Assembly (NCBI GenBank): GCA_945865705.1
Contig: CAMBEY010000186.1
Span: forward strand, 1-5,990
Length of the DNA: 5,990 nt
Reading direction: 5' to 3'
DNA from: Candidatus Sulfopaludibacter sp. SbA3
Lineage (GTDB): Bacteria; Acidobacteriota; Terriglobia; 2-12-FULL-54-10
Shown piece by piece: positions 5,846-5,990 of the stretch. Below the pieces are notes generated by a model. That model was not told the origin of the DNA. It saw only the letters and a list, made by a program, of their open reading frames with translations, and did no database searches. Within the stretch, counting starts at the first letter, position 1. Each line of letters starts with the position of its first letter. The translations under genes were made by a program, and so were the position numbers.

Positions 5846-5990
5846 TCATCCGTGTCCTATACGGCGCGTGATCCGTGTTGCGCTGCGACTGAGCCCCTCA
5901 AGCAAAGAATCAACAACTTCTGGCATATGAACCAGTTCGGCAACCATCCGGCGAGAGGTGTTTTCGGCAAACCGATCAAAATATGCACTA
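5846..5990 (-). CDS. C-terminal end of an unidentified protein (runs off the right edge)
   Basis: Forty-seven codons open from the right edge to a TGA at 5848-5846. The visible sequence includes FDRFAENTSRRM and VAELVHMPEVVDSLLEGLS, amphipathic and probably helical, then a basic end (RITRRIGHG). I do not recognise a family. The composition looks protein-like and a convergent gene ending 33 bases from the peptidase stop is plausible. However, third-position GC is only mixed and the fragment is short, so it could be chance. The opposite strand has an ATG at 5927 without a ribosome site, which is less convincing. Confidence 0.35.
   Translation of the reverse strand, partial: SAYFDRFAENTSRRMVAELVHMPEVVDSLLEGLSRSATRITRRIGHG

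Overview
This looks like a fragment of a GC-rich chromosome, most likely from an Acidobacteriota member (Solibacter/Bryobacter-like). That placement is an inference. It rests on a fragment resembling the Solibacter-type C-terminal domain TIGR03437 (about 3098-3271), on a palindromic repeat whose translation reads 'HPERSEGS...LRCAQDD' (315-396), and on GC-rich coding. No mobile element, CRISPR array, tRNA or rRNA is visible.

Layout: everything from position 1 to 4191 reads on the minus strand. In transcription order these are a periplasmic lipocalin (4191-3649), a broken chimeric remnant of a second ABC-ATPase joined to a TIGR03437-like tail (3552-3098), a tiny secreted Pro/Gln-rich peptide gene with an internal TGA (3040-2834), and a MacB/LolD-type ABC ATPase (2708-1911). 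The ATPase is coupled by a 4-base ATGA overlap to its FtsX/MacB-type permease (1914-463). Last comes the N-terminal third or so of a secreted esterase (320 to beyond position 1). A 32-bp perfect-arm palindrome lies between permease and esterase, and a second 24-bp hairpin separates the peptide gene from the ATPase.

The plus strand carries one gene, a complete zinc-dependent M16B peptidase (4532-5812). It is divergent from the lipocalin across a 340-bp intergenic region that contains a consensus TATAAT. A possible minus-strand gene ends at 5846, convergent with the peptidase, and runs off the right edge.

Functionally this is an envelope-oriented neighbourhood: an inner-membrane mechanotransmission-type ABC exporter pair, a lipid-binding lipocalin, a secreted esterase and a processing peptidase. 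No MacA-like adaptor or TolC-like outer-membrane partner lies within the window. I see no convincing novel multi-gene system. The points most worth a second look are the degenerate paralog with a lost Walker A lysine and a foreign tail, the peptide gene whose stop codon is one transition away from restoring its QRPAG repeat, and the palindrome that contains the esterase start codon.
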